This document shows, one piece after another, positions 1 through 8,774 of a DNA stretch of 64,000 nt (positions within the stretch are counted from its first letter, which is position 1; each line of letters begins with the position of its first letter). A program made the translations under genes and the position numbers. Origin of the DNA: Pricia mediterranea (GTDB taxonomy: Bacteria; Bacteroidota; Bacteroidia; Flavobacteriales; Flavobacteriaceae). Below the pieces are notes generated by a model. The model did no database searches. It saw nothing but the letters and a program-made list of their open reading frames with translations, and had not been told where the DNA came from. The DNA lies in the NCBI RefSeq assembly GCF_032248455.1, contig NZ_JAVTTP010000001.1, positions 2,354,501-2,418,500 of the forward strand, in the 5' to 3' direction.

Positions 1-2
1 AG

Positions 3-653
3 GAAATCAGACGTCTTCTAGGCAGCAGCACCCAATACTTTTTGTCACGTTCGGCCGCGGCGCTCTATACGTCGAGTAATACTTTCGTTGCAGGTCTTGC
101 ACTGGGTAACTACTTCGCCGGCATATTCGGTGCCGCTGAGAAAATATTCATGGCTATGACAGTGATTTACGCTCCATTGGGCGATGCACTCTATCCTTAC
201 ATGGCCAAAAAAAGGAATTTACGGCTATTCAAAAAAATATTGTTTGGCGTCATTTCGGTCAATACCCTGGTCGCTTTAGTCGTCTACCTATTTAGCGATT
301 GGATTACGTTGTTGGTTTTTGGACCTGATTTCACTGAAAGTGCCCAACTTCTGCGAATTTTTTGCGTACTCGCCCTTATATTCGTACCGGCGGTCATGAT
401 AGGATATCCTTTTCTAGGCGCATTGGGCAAGGAGAAATATGCAAATTATAGCGTCGTCTTTGCCTCCGTTCTCCACGTGATCCTATTGATTGTACTGTAT
501 GAGCATCTTACGGTGTACCGAATAGTTTACTTATTGTTGTTTACCCAGGCCATTGTATTTATCATTCGTCTGGTGGGAGCAAAAAAACTAAGTGGGGCAC
601 TTAAGAGCGGGAACCTCACCTCATCTGATGTGCCGGAAGACCCGGAAAAATAA
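3..653 (+). CDS. Polysaccharide flippase, Wzx/MATE-like (5' end outside window)
   Basis: This is the C-terminal 216 residues of a multi-pass membrane protein; the frame is open to the left edge, so the true start lies outside the window. Several hydrophobic segments alternate with short basic loops, and the tail (KKLSGALKSG) is charged, as in the last helices of O-antigen/exopolysaccharide flippases of the MOP superfamily. Such proteins move undecaprenyl-linked repeat units across the inner membrane. The next gene, 25 bp downstream, is a TagB-like transferase, and a Wzy-type polymerase follows, which supports the Wzx role. The truncated start means family assignment rests on the C-terminal half and on context. 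Confidence 0.75.
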   Translation, partial: EIRRLLGSSTQYFLSRSAAALYTSSNTFVAGLALGNYFAGIFGAAEKIFMAMTVIYAPLGDALYPYMAKKRNLRLFKKILFGVISVNTLVALVVYLFSDWITLLVFGPDFTESAQLLRIFCVLALIFVPAVMIGYPFLGALGKEKYANYSVVFASVLHVILLIVLYEHLTVYRIVYLLLFTQAIVFIIRLVGAKKLSGALKSGNLTSSDVPEDPEK

Positions 654-678
654 TGTATCAACGAAATAGATTGAACTA

Positions 679-1827
679 ATGAAACGTTTGGCAACCTTAT
701 TTGTTGAAAAAATTATGTTCGGTATTCTGAGCGTCCTGATACCGACCCAAAAAGGATTGATGCTTTTTGGGTCGGGCTTCGACCGTTTTTCCGATAACCC
801 TAAGTTTTTGTTCCTTCATTTTCAGAAAAACTTTCTCGAAGGGCCAGTCTGGATTTCTTCCGATAGGGAAGAGGCGCGTGACTTAAGAAAAAAAGGATAT
901 CGATGCTATTATCGTTGGAGTTTGGGTGCCTTTTGGATGGTCATTCGTGCCCAGTTCTTTTTCGTTTCCCATACGGTCAAAGATATCTACCCGACAGTTC
1001 CCCGTCGGGGAACCATCATTAATCTTTGGCACGGCACTCCGATAAAGCAGATAGGTTTTGATTCGCTAAATGAACGGATATGGATTGAAGAAATGATCAG
1101 GTCTGGAAGGACGTTGCCGTATGAACGTTGGGATTATCTCGTGACGGCTTCGGCCCAAACCACGTTCATCTTCGAAAGGGCCATGCGTTTGCCAGAATAT
1201 AAGATTGTTCCCTTGGGGCAACCAAGAACGGACCATCTTCTGGCCATGACCAACGATGCTGCGCTCAAGGAAAAACTTAGTTCAAGATTGGCCTTGTCAC
1301 GGTCTCTAGAGCAATATACCGTTTTGTTGTACACCCCGACATTCCGAAATAACGAGAGCGCTACCCTGACTATCAAAAGAACGCTTGTAGAACTGGATAG
1401 ACAATTGCGCAGCGCTGACGATAGTGTGCTTTTTTTTAAACCCCATCCTTTGGACCGCAACATCTTTGACGAAGAATTTTTCAAACCTTTGACGAAGGTG
1501 TTGAATGTATCTACTCAAGACACCCAAGAGCTCTTGAGTGTCGCCGATGTACTCATTACCGACTATTCTTCGATACTCTTCGATTTCATGATTACTAAAA
1601 GGCCTATAATCGCTTATATATTTGATAAGGAAACCTATATTGCCGAAAACGGAGGACTCTATTTTTCGTTTGAAGATTTGGGCACGCATGTCGCTAGCGA
1701 TTCTACTGAGCTGCTCAACCTGGTTATGACCTCGAAAAGTCTAAAAAAAGATTACGATTCCCAAAGATTCAATGCACCCAATAGTTGCGCCGCAATTGAA
1801 GACTTCGTAAAGCAACTAATGACTTAG
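679..1827 (+). CDS. CDP-glycerol glycerophosphotransferase family protein (TagB/TagF-like)
   Basis: The 382-residue protein carries the hallmarks of the CDP-glycerol:poly(glycerophosphate) glycerophosphotransferase family: NLWHGTPIKQ around residue 118 (conserved HGT), YTPTFRNN near 215, FFKPHP near 250 and ITDYSSILFDF near 295. In Gram-positive bacteria these enzymes prime or extend teichoic acid; in Gram-negative capsule loci, relatives transfer glycerol phosphate or other phosphopolyols to surface glycans. The N-terminus is moderately hydrophobic without a clear signal peptide, fitting a membrane-associated cytoplasmic enzyme. It sits between a flippase and a polysaccharide polymerase. The family is clear; the donor and acceptor are not visible from sequence. 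Confidence 0.85.
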   Translation: MKRLATLFVEKIMFGILSVLIPTQKGLMLFGSGFDRFSDNPKFLFLHFQKNFLEGPVWISSDREEARDLRKKGYRCYYRWSLGAFWMVIRAQFFFVSHTVKDIYPTVPRRGTIINLWHGTPIKQIGFDSLNERIWIEEMIRSGRTLPYERWDYLVTASAQTTFIFERAMRLPEYKIVPLGQPRTDHLLAMTNDAALKEKLSSRLALSRSLEQYTVLLYTPTFRNNESATLTIKRTLVELDRQLRSADDSVLFFKPHPLDRNIFDEEFFKPLTKVLNVSTQDTQELLSVADVLITDYSSILFDFMITKRPIIAYIFDKETYIAENGGLYFSFEDLGTHVASDSTELLNLVMTSKSLKKDYDSQRFNAPNSCAAIEDFVKQLMT

Positions 1828-1894
1828 CTTTTAGACTCGGGTCGGACCATTTTTGAAGCACGTGGGCCGTACGTACCAAGACCCATAAAAACAG

Positions 1895-1902
1895 TACCTT
1901 TG
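1895..1902 (+). promoter_or_regulatory. Bacteroidota -7 element (TACCTTTG)
   Basis: TACCTTTG matches the TAnnTTTG consensus and lies 71 bp before the ATG chosen for the isochorismatase-like lipoprotein, in the 145-bp gap after the TagB-like gene. No convincing -33 TTTG sits at the usual distance, so the call is tentative. Confidence 0.4.
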
Positions 1903-1972
1903 TGCTTAAATAAATCAAAATTCGCCATTGGAAAACGATAAGACAACTGACTATTCTGTAAATCGGTACAGT

Positions 1973-3148
1973 ATGAGTCGGACAACCATCGAGATTTTAT
2001 ATTTTGTCAAGTTGATAGCCGCAGTTTTTCTCCTTACAAGCTGTGCTAAGGATAATGATGACGTGTTTTATTCAAACTACGGCACGCCGTTGGCCCATCC
2101 GTTACCCTTTGAGTATGTCTTGTCCGAGTATGATGCTAATCGCGAAATATATGTAGATATTAACAGCTCGACCGCAGTAGATGCCGAAAAGAGCGCTTTA
2201 GTGCTTATCGATGTCTGGCAAAATGAATTTTTAGACACGTTAGTCATAAATTCTATCAACCCATTGATCAGGAGATTCGACGTAATGGGTGCCAAAGTCA
2301 TCTATGCCCCCTCCATAGAGCCCCACAATGAAAACCTGACTATTTTAGACGGTAGCATCTCATTTTATGAGGAAGAGGAAATGGACGATTATCTAGAAGT
2401 CCATGACATCCAAAACTTATTTTACGTCGGTTTTGATACGTTCTACTGTATTTTGGACAAGCAGAACGGCATCTATTCGATGCGCACCAGAAATAAAGAC
2501 CTCAACCTTTATCTGATCGATCAAGGAGTGCAGTCATATACCAGGGAGATGAAAAACACGGCCATTGAACTTCTAAAAAAGAACGATGTAGGAATCGTGA
2601 ATTTTCCTGCTTTTGACCAGAAGATGACTTATCCCCAAAATACCAACTTCGATATCTTCGCCAAAACAAAGGACAACATCAGACCAGGAAATACCTTTGT
2701 CACGCTCTTTAAAAATGAAGAAAAAAATCATGAGCTGGAAAAGTTCGAAAGAGAATTGGTCGATTTGGACATAAATTATGCAATAGTATCCGACAACAGA
2801 TTGTATTACAAAGGACGGGAGCTTTCGAAGCCCGATTACATCCGACTGCTCCAAAATTTGGATACCAGCAACCATTATTATGCCGGATTTCACCTTAACA
2901 ACGAGATATTATGGAGCAATTTTGGTATCAGATCCCTTTATATAGAAGCCAGATATAATAAAGTACCTCTACCATGGCCTTATATTGTCAATGACCTTGC
3001 CTTTATGGAACGTTCAGAAGCTATAGATACCGAAATTGAAAAGGCAACTATAATAAATCACGGTCGAATCGCACATAATATAGAGAGTCGCACTCTGATT
3101 AATGACTTGAAAGTAGCTGATAAGAGCACGGGTAAGAGTAATAAATAA
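1973..3148 (+). CDS. Lipoprotein with two tandem isochorismatase-like domains
   Basis: An ATG at this position gives a lipoprotein signal with lipobox LLTSC (Cys24); a TTG 15 codons upstream is an alternative start. Residues 74-210 resemble the cysteine-hydrolase (isochorismatase-like) fold: ALVLIDVWQNEF places the conserved Asp at 80, and YVGFDTFYCIL places the nucleophile-position Cys at 159. Residues 240-375 look like a second, degenerate copy: YAGFHLNNEIL (303-313) aligns column by column with 151-161 but has Glu311 instead of Cys. The usual catalytic Lys is not obvious in either half. Known members hydrolyse isochorismate, nicotinamide or related compounds in the cytoplasm; an exported lipid-anchored tandem form in a polysaccharide locus is unusual. 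Function is unknown. Confidence 0.6.
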   Translation: MSRTTIEILYFVKLIAAVFLLTSCAKDNDDVFYSNYGTPLAHPLPFEYVLSEYDANREIYVDINSSTAVDAEKSALVLIDVWQNEFLDTLVINSINPLIRRFDVMGAKVIYAPSIEPHNENLTILDGSISFYEEEEMDDYLEVHDIQNLFYVGFDTFYCILDKQNGIYSMRTRNKDLNLYLIDQGVQSYTREMKNTAIELLKKNDVGIVNFPAFDQKMTYPQNTNFDIFAKTKDNIRPGNTFVTLFKNEEKNHELEKFERELVDLDINYAIVSDNRLYYKGRELSKPDYIRLLQNLDTSNHYYAGFHLNNEILWSNFGIRSLYIEARYNKVPLPWPYIVNDLAFMERSEAIDTEIEKATIINHGRIAHNIESRTLINDLKVADKSTGKSNK

Positions 3149-3196
3149 CACTATAAGCTGGATGTTTGTACATATAGCTTTTAAGAGCATGCTCCC

Positions 3197-4384
3197 TTGA
3201 GAAAAATCAGAATTTTTAACGTACTGCATCCAGCGATTTTCTTTTTGGTCGCTTTCGTTTTTTTTCTGATGCTCTATCCGTTTCTCCTTGAGTACTATTT
3301 CCCTTTCTTCAACACTACGCTAAAGGTCAGGGCTATTTTGATAGTCTATCTAGTCATTTTCGTTTTAGCTGCCCATTGGGCGCCAAATTATCTTTTGCTG
3401 AAGACATTTCCCAATCTAAAGGACATGGTCGCCCAAGTGCGAATGGATATAAAGCACTGGAAACGGGCTTTCTACTTATTTTTTCTGTCGGGCGTCGCCT
3501 TGTATCTCTACATTTACTTTTTTCAGATGGGTACGATTCCCATTTTCTTGGATGACCTTGAAAGTGCGCGGGTGGGGGCCAAAGCGGGATTGGGAAAATA
3601 CATCCTTATCGGAAACGCACTGATTAGCGTAAGCTTGGTCTATCGCTTTGCGGTCGAAAAATTCGTGTTGGGCAAAATCAAACCTATTTCGGTTGTCTAT
3701 CTCTTGATCGGTGTATTTTTCGTAATGGGTATCGGATTTCGAGGTCCCGCTGCCTATCTGGTGGTCAGTTGTTTCTTGGCCTACCTCATTTTCACTCAAA
3801 AATATCTGAACGAACAGGGAATATCTTTTCGTTACATTTTGACGGGAATCATATTTATCATTTTCCTATCCCTGTTAGGATATTATCGGCATACAGGTCA
3901 AATTTCGTACCGGGCAATTGGCTCTACGGCATGGACTACAGCGGTCAACGTAAGCAATCTTGCCGACATTGTTCACAATACCGATAAAGAAGGTGAATTC
4001 TACTATGGGCAGACGGTCTTAAATGATTTAGGGATGACTGTCGGCTTGCACGAACGTGGTTTTACCGGGGTCATTCTTAAAGAAAAATACCAATTGGAAT
4101 TTGAAGGAGAAGGCATGACCATCACTTCTCCTGGGGAAGCGTACATGAATTTTGGTTGGTTCGGTATTATTTTGCACGCTGCCTTTCTGGGTACCCTGGC
4201 AGGATTTGTTTACGAAATCATAATACGTAGCGGTAAACTGAGTTGGTTCGTAATCCTTGTTCTTTTCAGTTTGAATTTTTCCCGTTTAGCAGTGGGCGGA
4301 ATCGTGGCACCTGGCCTCTTCTTTTTGGTGCCTCAATTGATACTTTGTGCCGTATTTATCTTTATTGCAAAATTGAAAATTTAA
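3197..4384 (+). CDS. Oligosaccharide repeat-unit polymerase, Wzy-like
   Basis: A 395-residue polytopic membrane protein with roughly ten hydrophobic segments and a long loop around residues 245-320 before the last helices, the usual layout of Wzy-type O-antigen/capsule polymerases. The segment FRGPAAYLVVSCFLAYLIF and the preceding short Arg/Lys-rich loop are typical of flavobacterial oligosaccharide repeat-unit polymerases. The start is a TTG; no in-frame ATG gives a better N-terminus. The stop is 2 bp before the next glycosyltransferase, so the two are probably co-translated. Wzy proteins share little sequence, so the call rests on topology, motif feel and the flippase/transferase neighbours. 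Confidence 0.75.
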   Translation: MRKIRIFNVLHPAIFFLVAFVFFLMLYPFLLEYYFPFFNTTLKVRAILIVYLVIFVLAAHWAPNYLLLKTFPNLKDMVAQVRMDIKHWKRAFYLFFLSGVALYLYIYFFQMGTIPIFLDDLESARVGAKAGLGKYILIGNALISVSLVYRFAVEKFVLGKIKPISVVYLLIGVFFVMGIGFRGPAAYLVVSCFLAYLIFTQKYLNEQGISFRYILTGIIFIIFLSLLGYYRHTGQISYRAIGSTAWTTAVNVSNLADIVHNTDKEGEFYYGQTVLNDLGMTVGLHERGFTGVILKEKYQLEFEGEGMTITSPGEAYMNFGWFGIILHAAFLGTLAGFVYEIIIRSGKLSWFVILVLFSLNFSRLAVGGIVAPGLFFLVPQLILCAVFIFIAKLKI

Positions 4385-4386
4385 TC

Positions 4387-5490
4387 ATGAAAGTATTATT
4401 CCAATCCAGAAGCAATCTGTACTCGGCACCCGGCGGAGATACCACTCAAATCGAAAAAACCAAGGAGCACCTCGAAAAGTTAGGGGTTGAGGTCGATATT
4501 AGTATAGAGCTAGAGCCCGACTTAACGGGTTATGACCTAGTTCATCTTTTTAACCTAATGGACCCTCAGGAGCTTTATATGCAGATAAAACATGCCAAAA
4601 AGCACGATAAAAAGGTGGCGCTTTCTACGATTTACGGGCTGTACACCGAATTTGAACGTAAAGCAAGGGGCGGGTTTGCACAAAAGGTGGCGAACGTTCT
4701 TTCTCCATATACGATAAACTACATCAAGACCTTTTTAAGACATCTCAAAGACGGACGAATGAACAAAGGGGTGTATTATATGCTCTATAGGGGATACTAT
4801 CATCTGGCCAAAAAAGTGACCGAACAAGTTGATGTGTTCCTGCCCAATTCCCTGTCCGAAATGGAGAGGGTGGCCCGGGAATATAAGCTGTCGGATTATA
4901 AGTTTGAAGTAGTGCCCAACGCCGTAGACACAAAGTTGTTCGATCCAAATAAAGTTTCTCTCACCGATTTGGACGAAGACTTGCTGCGATTTAAAGATTG
5001 TATATTGTCGGTCGCCCGGATCGAAGGAAGAAAATCAACCTTGAACTTAATAAAGGCAGTAGGAGATCGCTATCCGCTTGTACTCATCGGCAATGAGACG
5101 AAAAACGACAAGACCTTCACTGACGCTTGCCATGCCGCCGCAGGTGATAACGTCTATTTTACGGGTCCGATTCCACATGACAAGCTACCCATCTATTACA
5201 AACTGGCCAAGGTGCATGCGCTGATCAGTTGGATGGAAACCCCGGGCCTCTCCTCCTTAGAGGCCGGTGCCATGGAAACCAATATTGTAATTACCGAGAA
5301 AGGAGATACCCGCGACTATTTCGAGGATTTTGCTTTTTACTGCGAGCCAGACGATGTGGCATCAATAAGCGACGCTATCGATAAAGCGTACCAAGCGCCT
5401 TTTGAAATGAAACTGAAAGACAAGATCCTGGCGGAGTATATTTGGGAAGAGACAGCCAAAAAAACACTGGAGGGCTATCAAAAAGCTTAG
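4387..5490 (+). CDS. Glycosyltransferase, GT4/GT-B fold
   Basis: The ATG 2 bp after the polymerase stop yields a 367-residue cytoplasmic protein beginning MKVLFQSRSNLYSAPGGDTT, a normal GT-B N-terminus with a Gly-rich acceptor loop. The C-terminal half holds VPNAVDTKLFDP (about residue 177), ILSVARIEGRKS (nucleotide-sugar site start), GPIPHDKLPIYYKLAKVHAL and the E-x7-E-like segment ETPGLSSLEAGAMETNIV, all hallmarks of family 4 retaining transferases. It should add one sugar to the lipid-linked repeat unit built by this locus. Donor sugar cannot be read from sequence. The gene converges with the AlgJ-like gene, whose stop lies 31 bp away. Confidence 0.85.
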   Translation: MKVLFQSRSNLYSAPGGDTTQIEKTKEHLEKLGVEVDISIELEPDLTGYDLVHLFNLMDPQELYMQIKHAKKHDKKVALSTIYGLYTEFERKARGGFAQKVANVLSPYTINYIKTFLRHLKDGRMNKGVYYMLYRGYYHLAKKVTEQVDVFLPNSLSEMERVAREYKLSDYKFEVVPNAVDTKLFDPNKVSLTDLDEDLLRFKDCILSVARIEGRKSTLNLIKAVGDRYPLVLIGNETKNDKTFTDACHAAAGDNVYFTGPIPHDKLPIYYKLAKVHALISWMETPGLSSLEAGAMETNIVITEKGDTRDYFEDFAFYCEPDDVASISDAIDKAYQAPFEMKLKDKILAEYIWEETAKKTLEGYQKA

Positions 5491-5520
5491 GGTTACGCCT
5501 ATTTCGATGATACAACATGT

Positions 5521-7251
5521 TCATGGGGCGTGTTTTCCTACCTCGTTCACCGTATCCAAAATATAAGGCAGACGTCTTTCTACAACCCCAAGTATGACAA
5601 CATCGGGATCGACCTGGTCTACCCAATACATGTCAACCGGACTTTTTCCGACGTAAACGACCTTTGAATAGTGAAGGGATAAAAATTGAATCAGTGCAGC
5701 CCCGTAAGAATCCCTAAAGACCAGGGCCGTTTTATCATTGCCACAATTCTCATTTAAGGTGACCGTTGCATTTTGGTAGATCCCTGTAGGTGCAACGAAA
5801 CGATATGCCTTGTTACCGTCTTTTAAACGGTAGTTCGGCTTTTCGTCATAGTAATCCATTCCATCTATGCCTAAAAGATTGGTCAAATCACCTTCTCTTA
5901 TCTTGATGTACGATACCTCAAAGGCTTCTTTAGGAAATGGAGATAGCCCTAGTTCGTCATAGGTCTGCTCGCAGAAAGCACGGTAAGCCCCATAGGCACC
6001 ATTTAGATTCCAATGCGAATCGAATTTGAAGTACAATTGGTCTTCTTGCTTTTCTTTCAATAGATGCTTCCTAACGTCGAAAAGAGACATTCCCTTTTCA
6101 TCAAAGTATTCAACGGCCTGATCGGCCAGTGAAGTTTCGCCTTGAATCTGCACTTTCATGGTAAAAGGAAGTAGCTCGTTGTAAATAGTATGTTTGTTAG
6201 GCCAAAATCCGACAACATAATCCATACCGCGTGCGGCAAGCTGCTGTTTTAGCTTGAATTGCTTGGAAAAACCGTTTTCAAGCTGCTTTAACGAAGCAAG
6301 GTTGGTATGGGAATAACTTGAATAAATACCACCGTCAATTGCGTTGTGTTCATTGAAAAACAAAAAACCCTGTTTACCAAATTGCACTAGTTCGGGCTGT
6401 GGCGAATCCCTGAAAACACCGATTTTCAGTTTGCTTGCCCAGTTGATTATGGTGGGTCGCAGTCCGAAATTGTCATTATAATAGGCTTCGTATTCTTTGG
6501 GGAAACTTTGGTTGAACGTCCATTCAGGCATTGGGCTCAATTCCCGTTTCTCCTTGCTTTCGGCTTTTTGACCAGCTCCTAGCAGCTGCACTATCGGTGG
6601 CGTAGCAATAATCACGATGAATGTGGCGATATAAAAACTAGGGCTCGGACTTTTTGACCTTGAAACCTTCAAATAGTTGGAGATAAAGGCCGCAACGGCA
6701 AAGACCAACGCGAAAATAATGGCCACAGTCTTATCTACCAGAGGCTGTGCTTCGGCTAATTTCTTGATTGTCGGGGTGAGGTTGAAATTAGAAATAAAGA
6801 AAGGGTCATAGCTATTTGAGACGATTTTTGTAAAGAATTTGCCATCCTTTTCAGAGATGTGCACATTTTTTAAAAAAGACTCCGAAATAGGGTAAGAAAA
6901 TGAGTGGTCAGGTGTTTTCAAGCGAGCCTCTTGAATGTGCAGGGGCGACTGCCCCCTATTATTGCCGATATCGATACGCAATTTAGAAATGGTCGTGTCG
7001 AGAGGTAGAACAAAATCGATGACCTGAGGTTTATCGCTTCCATTTACCTCCGAGATTATGCTATGCTTCTCATTGAAACCACTGTCGCCCTCGGATAAAT
7101 AGAACACCTGAAACTTGTCGTTCTGTAAGACCGTAGCCGTCAGGGACAAGGTCATTTCGGAGGGTCCTTCCCCCGTCATACCCATAATTAAGCGTGTTGC
7201 AACGAAAATCGATAGTGCTACCAGTACCGTGAACGAGTATTTCTTTACCAT
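5521..7251 (-). CDS. AlgJ/AlgX-like SGNH O-acetyltransferase with N-terminal periplasmic extension
   Basis: The 576-residue protein starts at an ATG one base after the upstream MBOAT stop. Residues 1-25 form an N-terminal membrane anchor, followed by about 150 residues of predicted beta-rich exported sequence, two further hydrophobic helices (about 173-225), and then an AlgJ/AlgX-type domain. The catalytic signatures are visible: DSHWN (Asp411, His413) and FRDSYG (Ser515). In alginate systems these proteins transfer acetyl groups, supplied across the membrane by an MBOAT protein, onto the polymer. The tight coupling to the MBOAT gene strongly supports polymer O-acetylation here. The N-terminal beta domain between membrane helices is more than the minimal AlgJ architecture. 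Confidence 0.8.
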   Translation of the reverse strand: MVKKYSFTVLVALSIFVATRLIMGMTGEGPSEMTLSLTATVLQNDKFQVFYLSEGDSGFNEKHSIISEVNGSDKPQVIDFVLPLDTTISKLRIDIGNNRGQSPLHIQEARLKTPDHSFSYPISESFLKNVHISEKDGKFFTKIVSNSYDPFFISNFNLTPTIKKLAEAQPLVDKTVAIIFALVFAVAAFISNYLKVSRSKSPSPSFYIATFIVIIATPPIVQLLGAGQKAESKEKRELSPMPEWTFNQSFPKEYEAYYNDNFGLRPTIINWASKLKIGVFRDSPQPELVQFGKQGFLFFNEHNAIDGGIYSSYSHTNLASLKQLENGFSKQFKLKQQLAARGMDYVVGFWPNKHTIYNELLPFTMKVQIQGETSLADQAVEYFDEKGMSLFDVRKHLLKEKQEDQLYFKFDSHWNLNGAYGAYRAFCEQTYDELGLSPFPKEAFEVSYIKIREGDLTNLLGIDGMDYYDEKPNYRLKDGNKAYRFVAPTGIYQNATVTLNENCGNDKTALVFRDSYGAALIQFLSLHYSKVVYVGKSPVDMYWVDQVDPDVVILGVVERRLPYILDTVNEVGKHAP

Positions 7252-7252
7252 A

Positions 7253-8668
7253 CTAGAATCTAAAATAAATGAATGGATTGTAGGTTGTCTGCGCAAGCTC
7301 CAACAGCGAGAGTATAAAAAGTGACACGTAAATTACATGTTCCATCGCAAAAGCCCAATTCTGATTGGGTAACCTCATGGCCAGATACTTGACTGCGCCC
7401 GCCCGTAAAGGTGCCGAGAAGAGCACTCCTAAGATGATGACCATTAAAGTGTAGGTATTGAGGAAAAGATATGGATACTCATAAGTACCTTTGGTAAAAG
7501 CGAACATGGTCTCAATATAACCTATGGCATAACCTAAATCTTCGGCTCGAAAAATGACCCAACCCACCATAACGACGAGCAATAAATAAAACCGCTTCAA
7601 GAAATTCAAACGCTCGGGCAAGCTGAAGAGGTCCATGCGTTCAACAATAAGAAAGAAACCGTGGAACATACCCCAAACGATAAAATTCCAGCTTGCCCCG
7701 TGCCAAAGGCCTGTCAAGAAGAACACAATCAAAAGATTGACATAGGTTCGGATTTTTCCCTTACGGTTTCCGCCCAATGGAATATAGAGATAGTCCCTGA
7801 ACCAAGTAGAGAGCGATATATGCCACCGACGCCAGAATTCCTGTACTGATCGTGAAATGTACGGATGGTCGAAGTTCTCCTTAAAATTGAACCCGAACAT
7901 TTTCCCAAGACCAATGGCCATATCCGAATACCCCGAAAAATCATAATAGATCTGCAGGGTGTAGCAGAGTATGCCGATCCATGCCAATGGAGACGACAGT
8001 TCATCGACCGCCCCCCCAAAAACCTTATCGGCGATCAGACCCACATTGTTGGCGATTATTATCTTTTTTGCAAAACCGGTCAAGAATCTCGTAATACCGG
8101 TCTTGAATAGTGCAGGGGTTACCTTTCGTTTTTCAATTTCTTTCGAAATATCAACATATCTCACAATCGGACCTGCAATAAGTTGCGGAAAAAGTGCAAT
8201 GTACATGCCGAGGTTGACAATACTTTCTTGGCCTTTTACAGTACCCCGATGAACATCTACTAAATAGGAAATACTTTGGAAGGTAAAAAAGGAAATACCT
8301 ATGGGTAAGGTGACCCCAGAGATGTCAATATTAAAATGTAGGCCAATACTTTCAAGGTTTTCAACAATAAAATGTATGTATTTATAGTAGGCCAGCACCA
8401 GTAGATTTAGCCCTACACCGACACCTAACAGTATCTTGGAAACTATTGGGCGATGCTTATCCTTATTCGTAGAAATTGCTATGCCGACAACGTAGTTGAC
8501 GGCTATAGAGCCCATCATCAGCAATACTAATAAGCCTTCGCCCCATGCATAGAAAAAGAGACTTGCTAGGAGCAGGAAAAGATTTCTAAGCTTGTTTTGC
8601 AACAAGAAATAGATGGCAAGAACGAGGGGAAGAAATAAAAAGATAAAGACGGTGGAACTGAAAACCAT
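7253..8668 (-). CDS. MBOAT family O-acyltransferase, AlgI-like
   Basis: A 471-residue polytopic membrane protein of the membrane-bound O-acyltransferase family. The conserved block WRRWHISLSTWFRDYLYIP (about 280-298) and the catalytic-His block LWHGASWNFIVWG (His323) are intact, as is the QSISYLVDVHRG segment near 131. AlgI/DltB-type members pass acetyl groups from the cytoplasm to a periplasmic acceptor. The downstream AlgJ-like gene starts 1 bp after this stop, so the pair forms a two-gene acetylation module, preceded by the O-antigen ligase-like gene on the same strand. Length matches the family. Confidence 0.9.
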   Translation of the reverse strand: MVFSSTVFIFLFLPLVLAIYFLLQNKLRNLFLLLASLFFYAWGEGLLVLLMMGSIAVNYVVGIAISTNKDKHRPIVSKILLGVGVGLNLLVLAYYKYIHFIVENLESIGLHFNIDISGVTLPIGISFFTFQSISYLVDVHRGTVKGQESIVNLGMYIALFPQLIAGPIVRYVDISKEIEKRKVTPALFKTGITRFLTGFAKKIIIANNVGLIADKVFGGAVDELSSPLAWIGILCYTLQIYYDFSGYSDMAIGLGKMFGFNFKENFDHPYISRSVQEFWRRWHISLSTWFRDYLYIPLGGNRKGKIRTYVNLLIVFFLTGLWHGASWNFIVWGMFHGFFLIVERMDLFSLPERLNFLKRFYLLLVVMVGWVIFRAEDLGYAIGYIETMFAFTKGTYEYPYLFLNTYTLMVIILGVLFSAPLRAGAVKYLAMRLPNQNWAFAMEHVIYVSLFILSLLELAQTTYNPFIYFRF

Positions 8669-8774
8669 AGGCTACTTAATAGGTTAAAGCTATCGGACGA
8701 CACCGACCGGTATATTGGTTGATCTATGAAACGGGTCAGAAAATAACATAGGTGGACTCCGTCTCCTATTTTAT

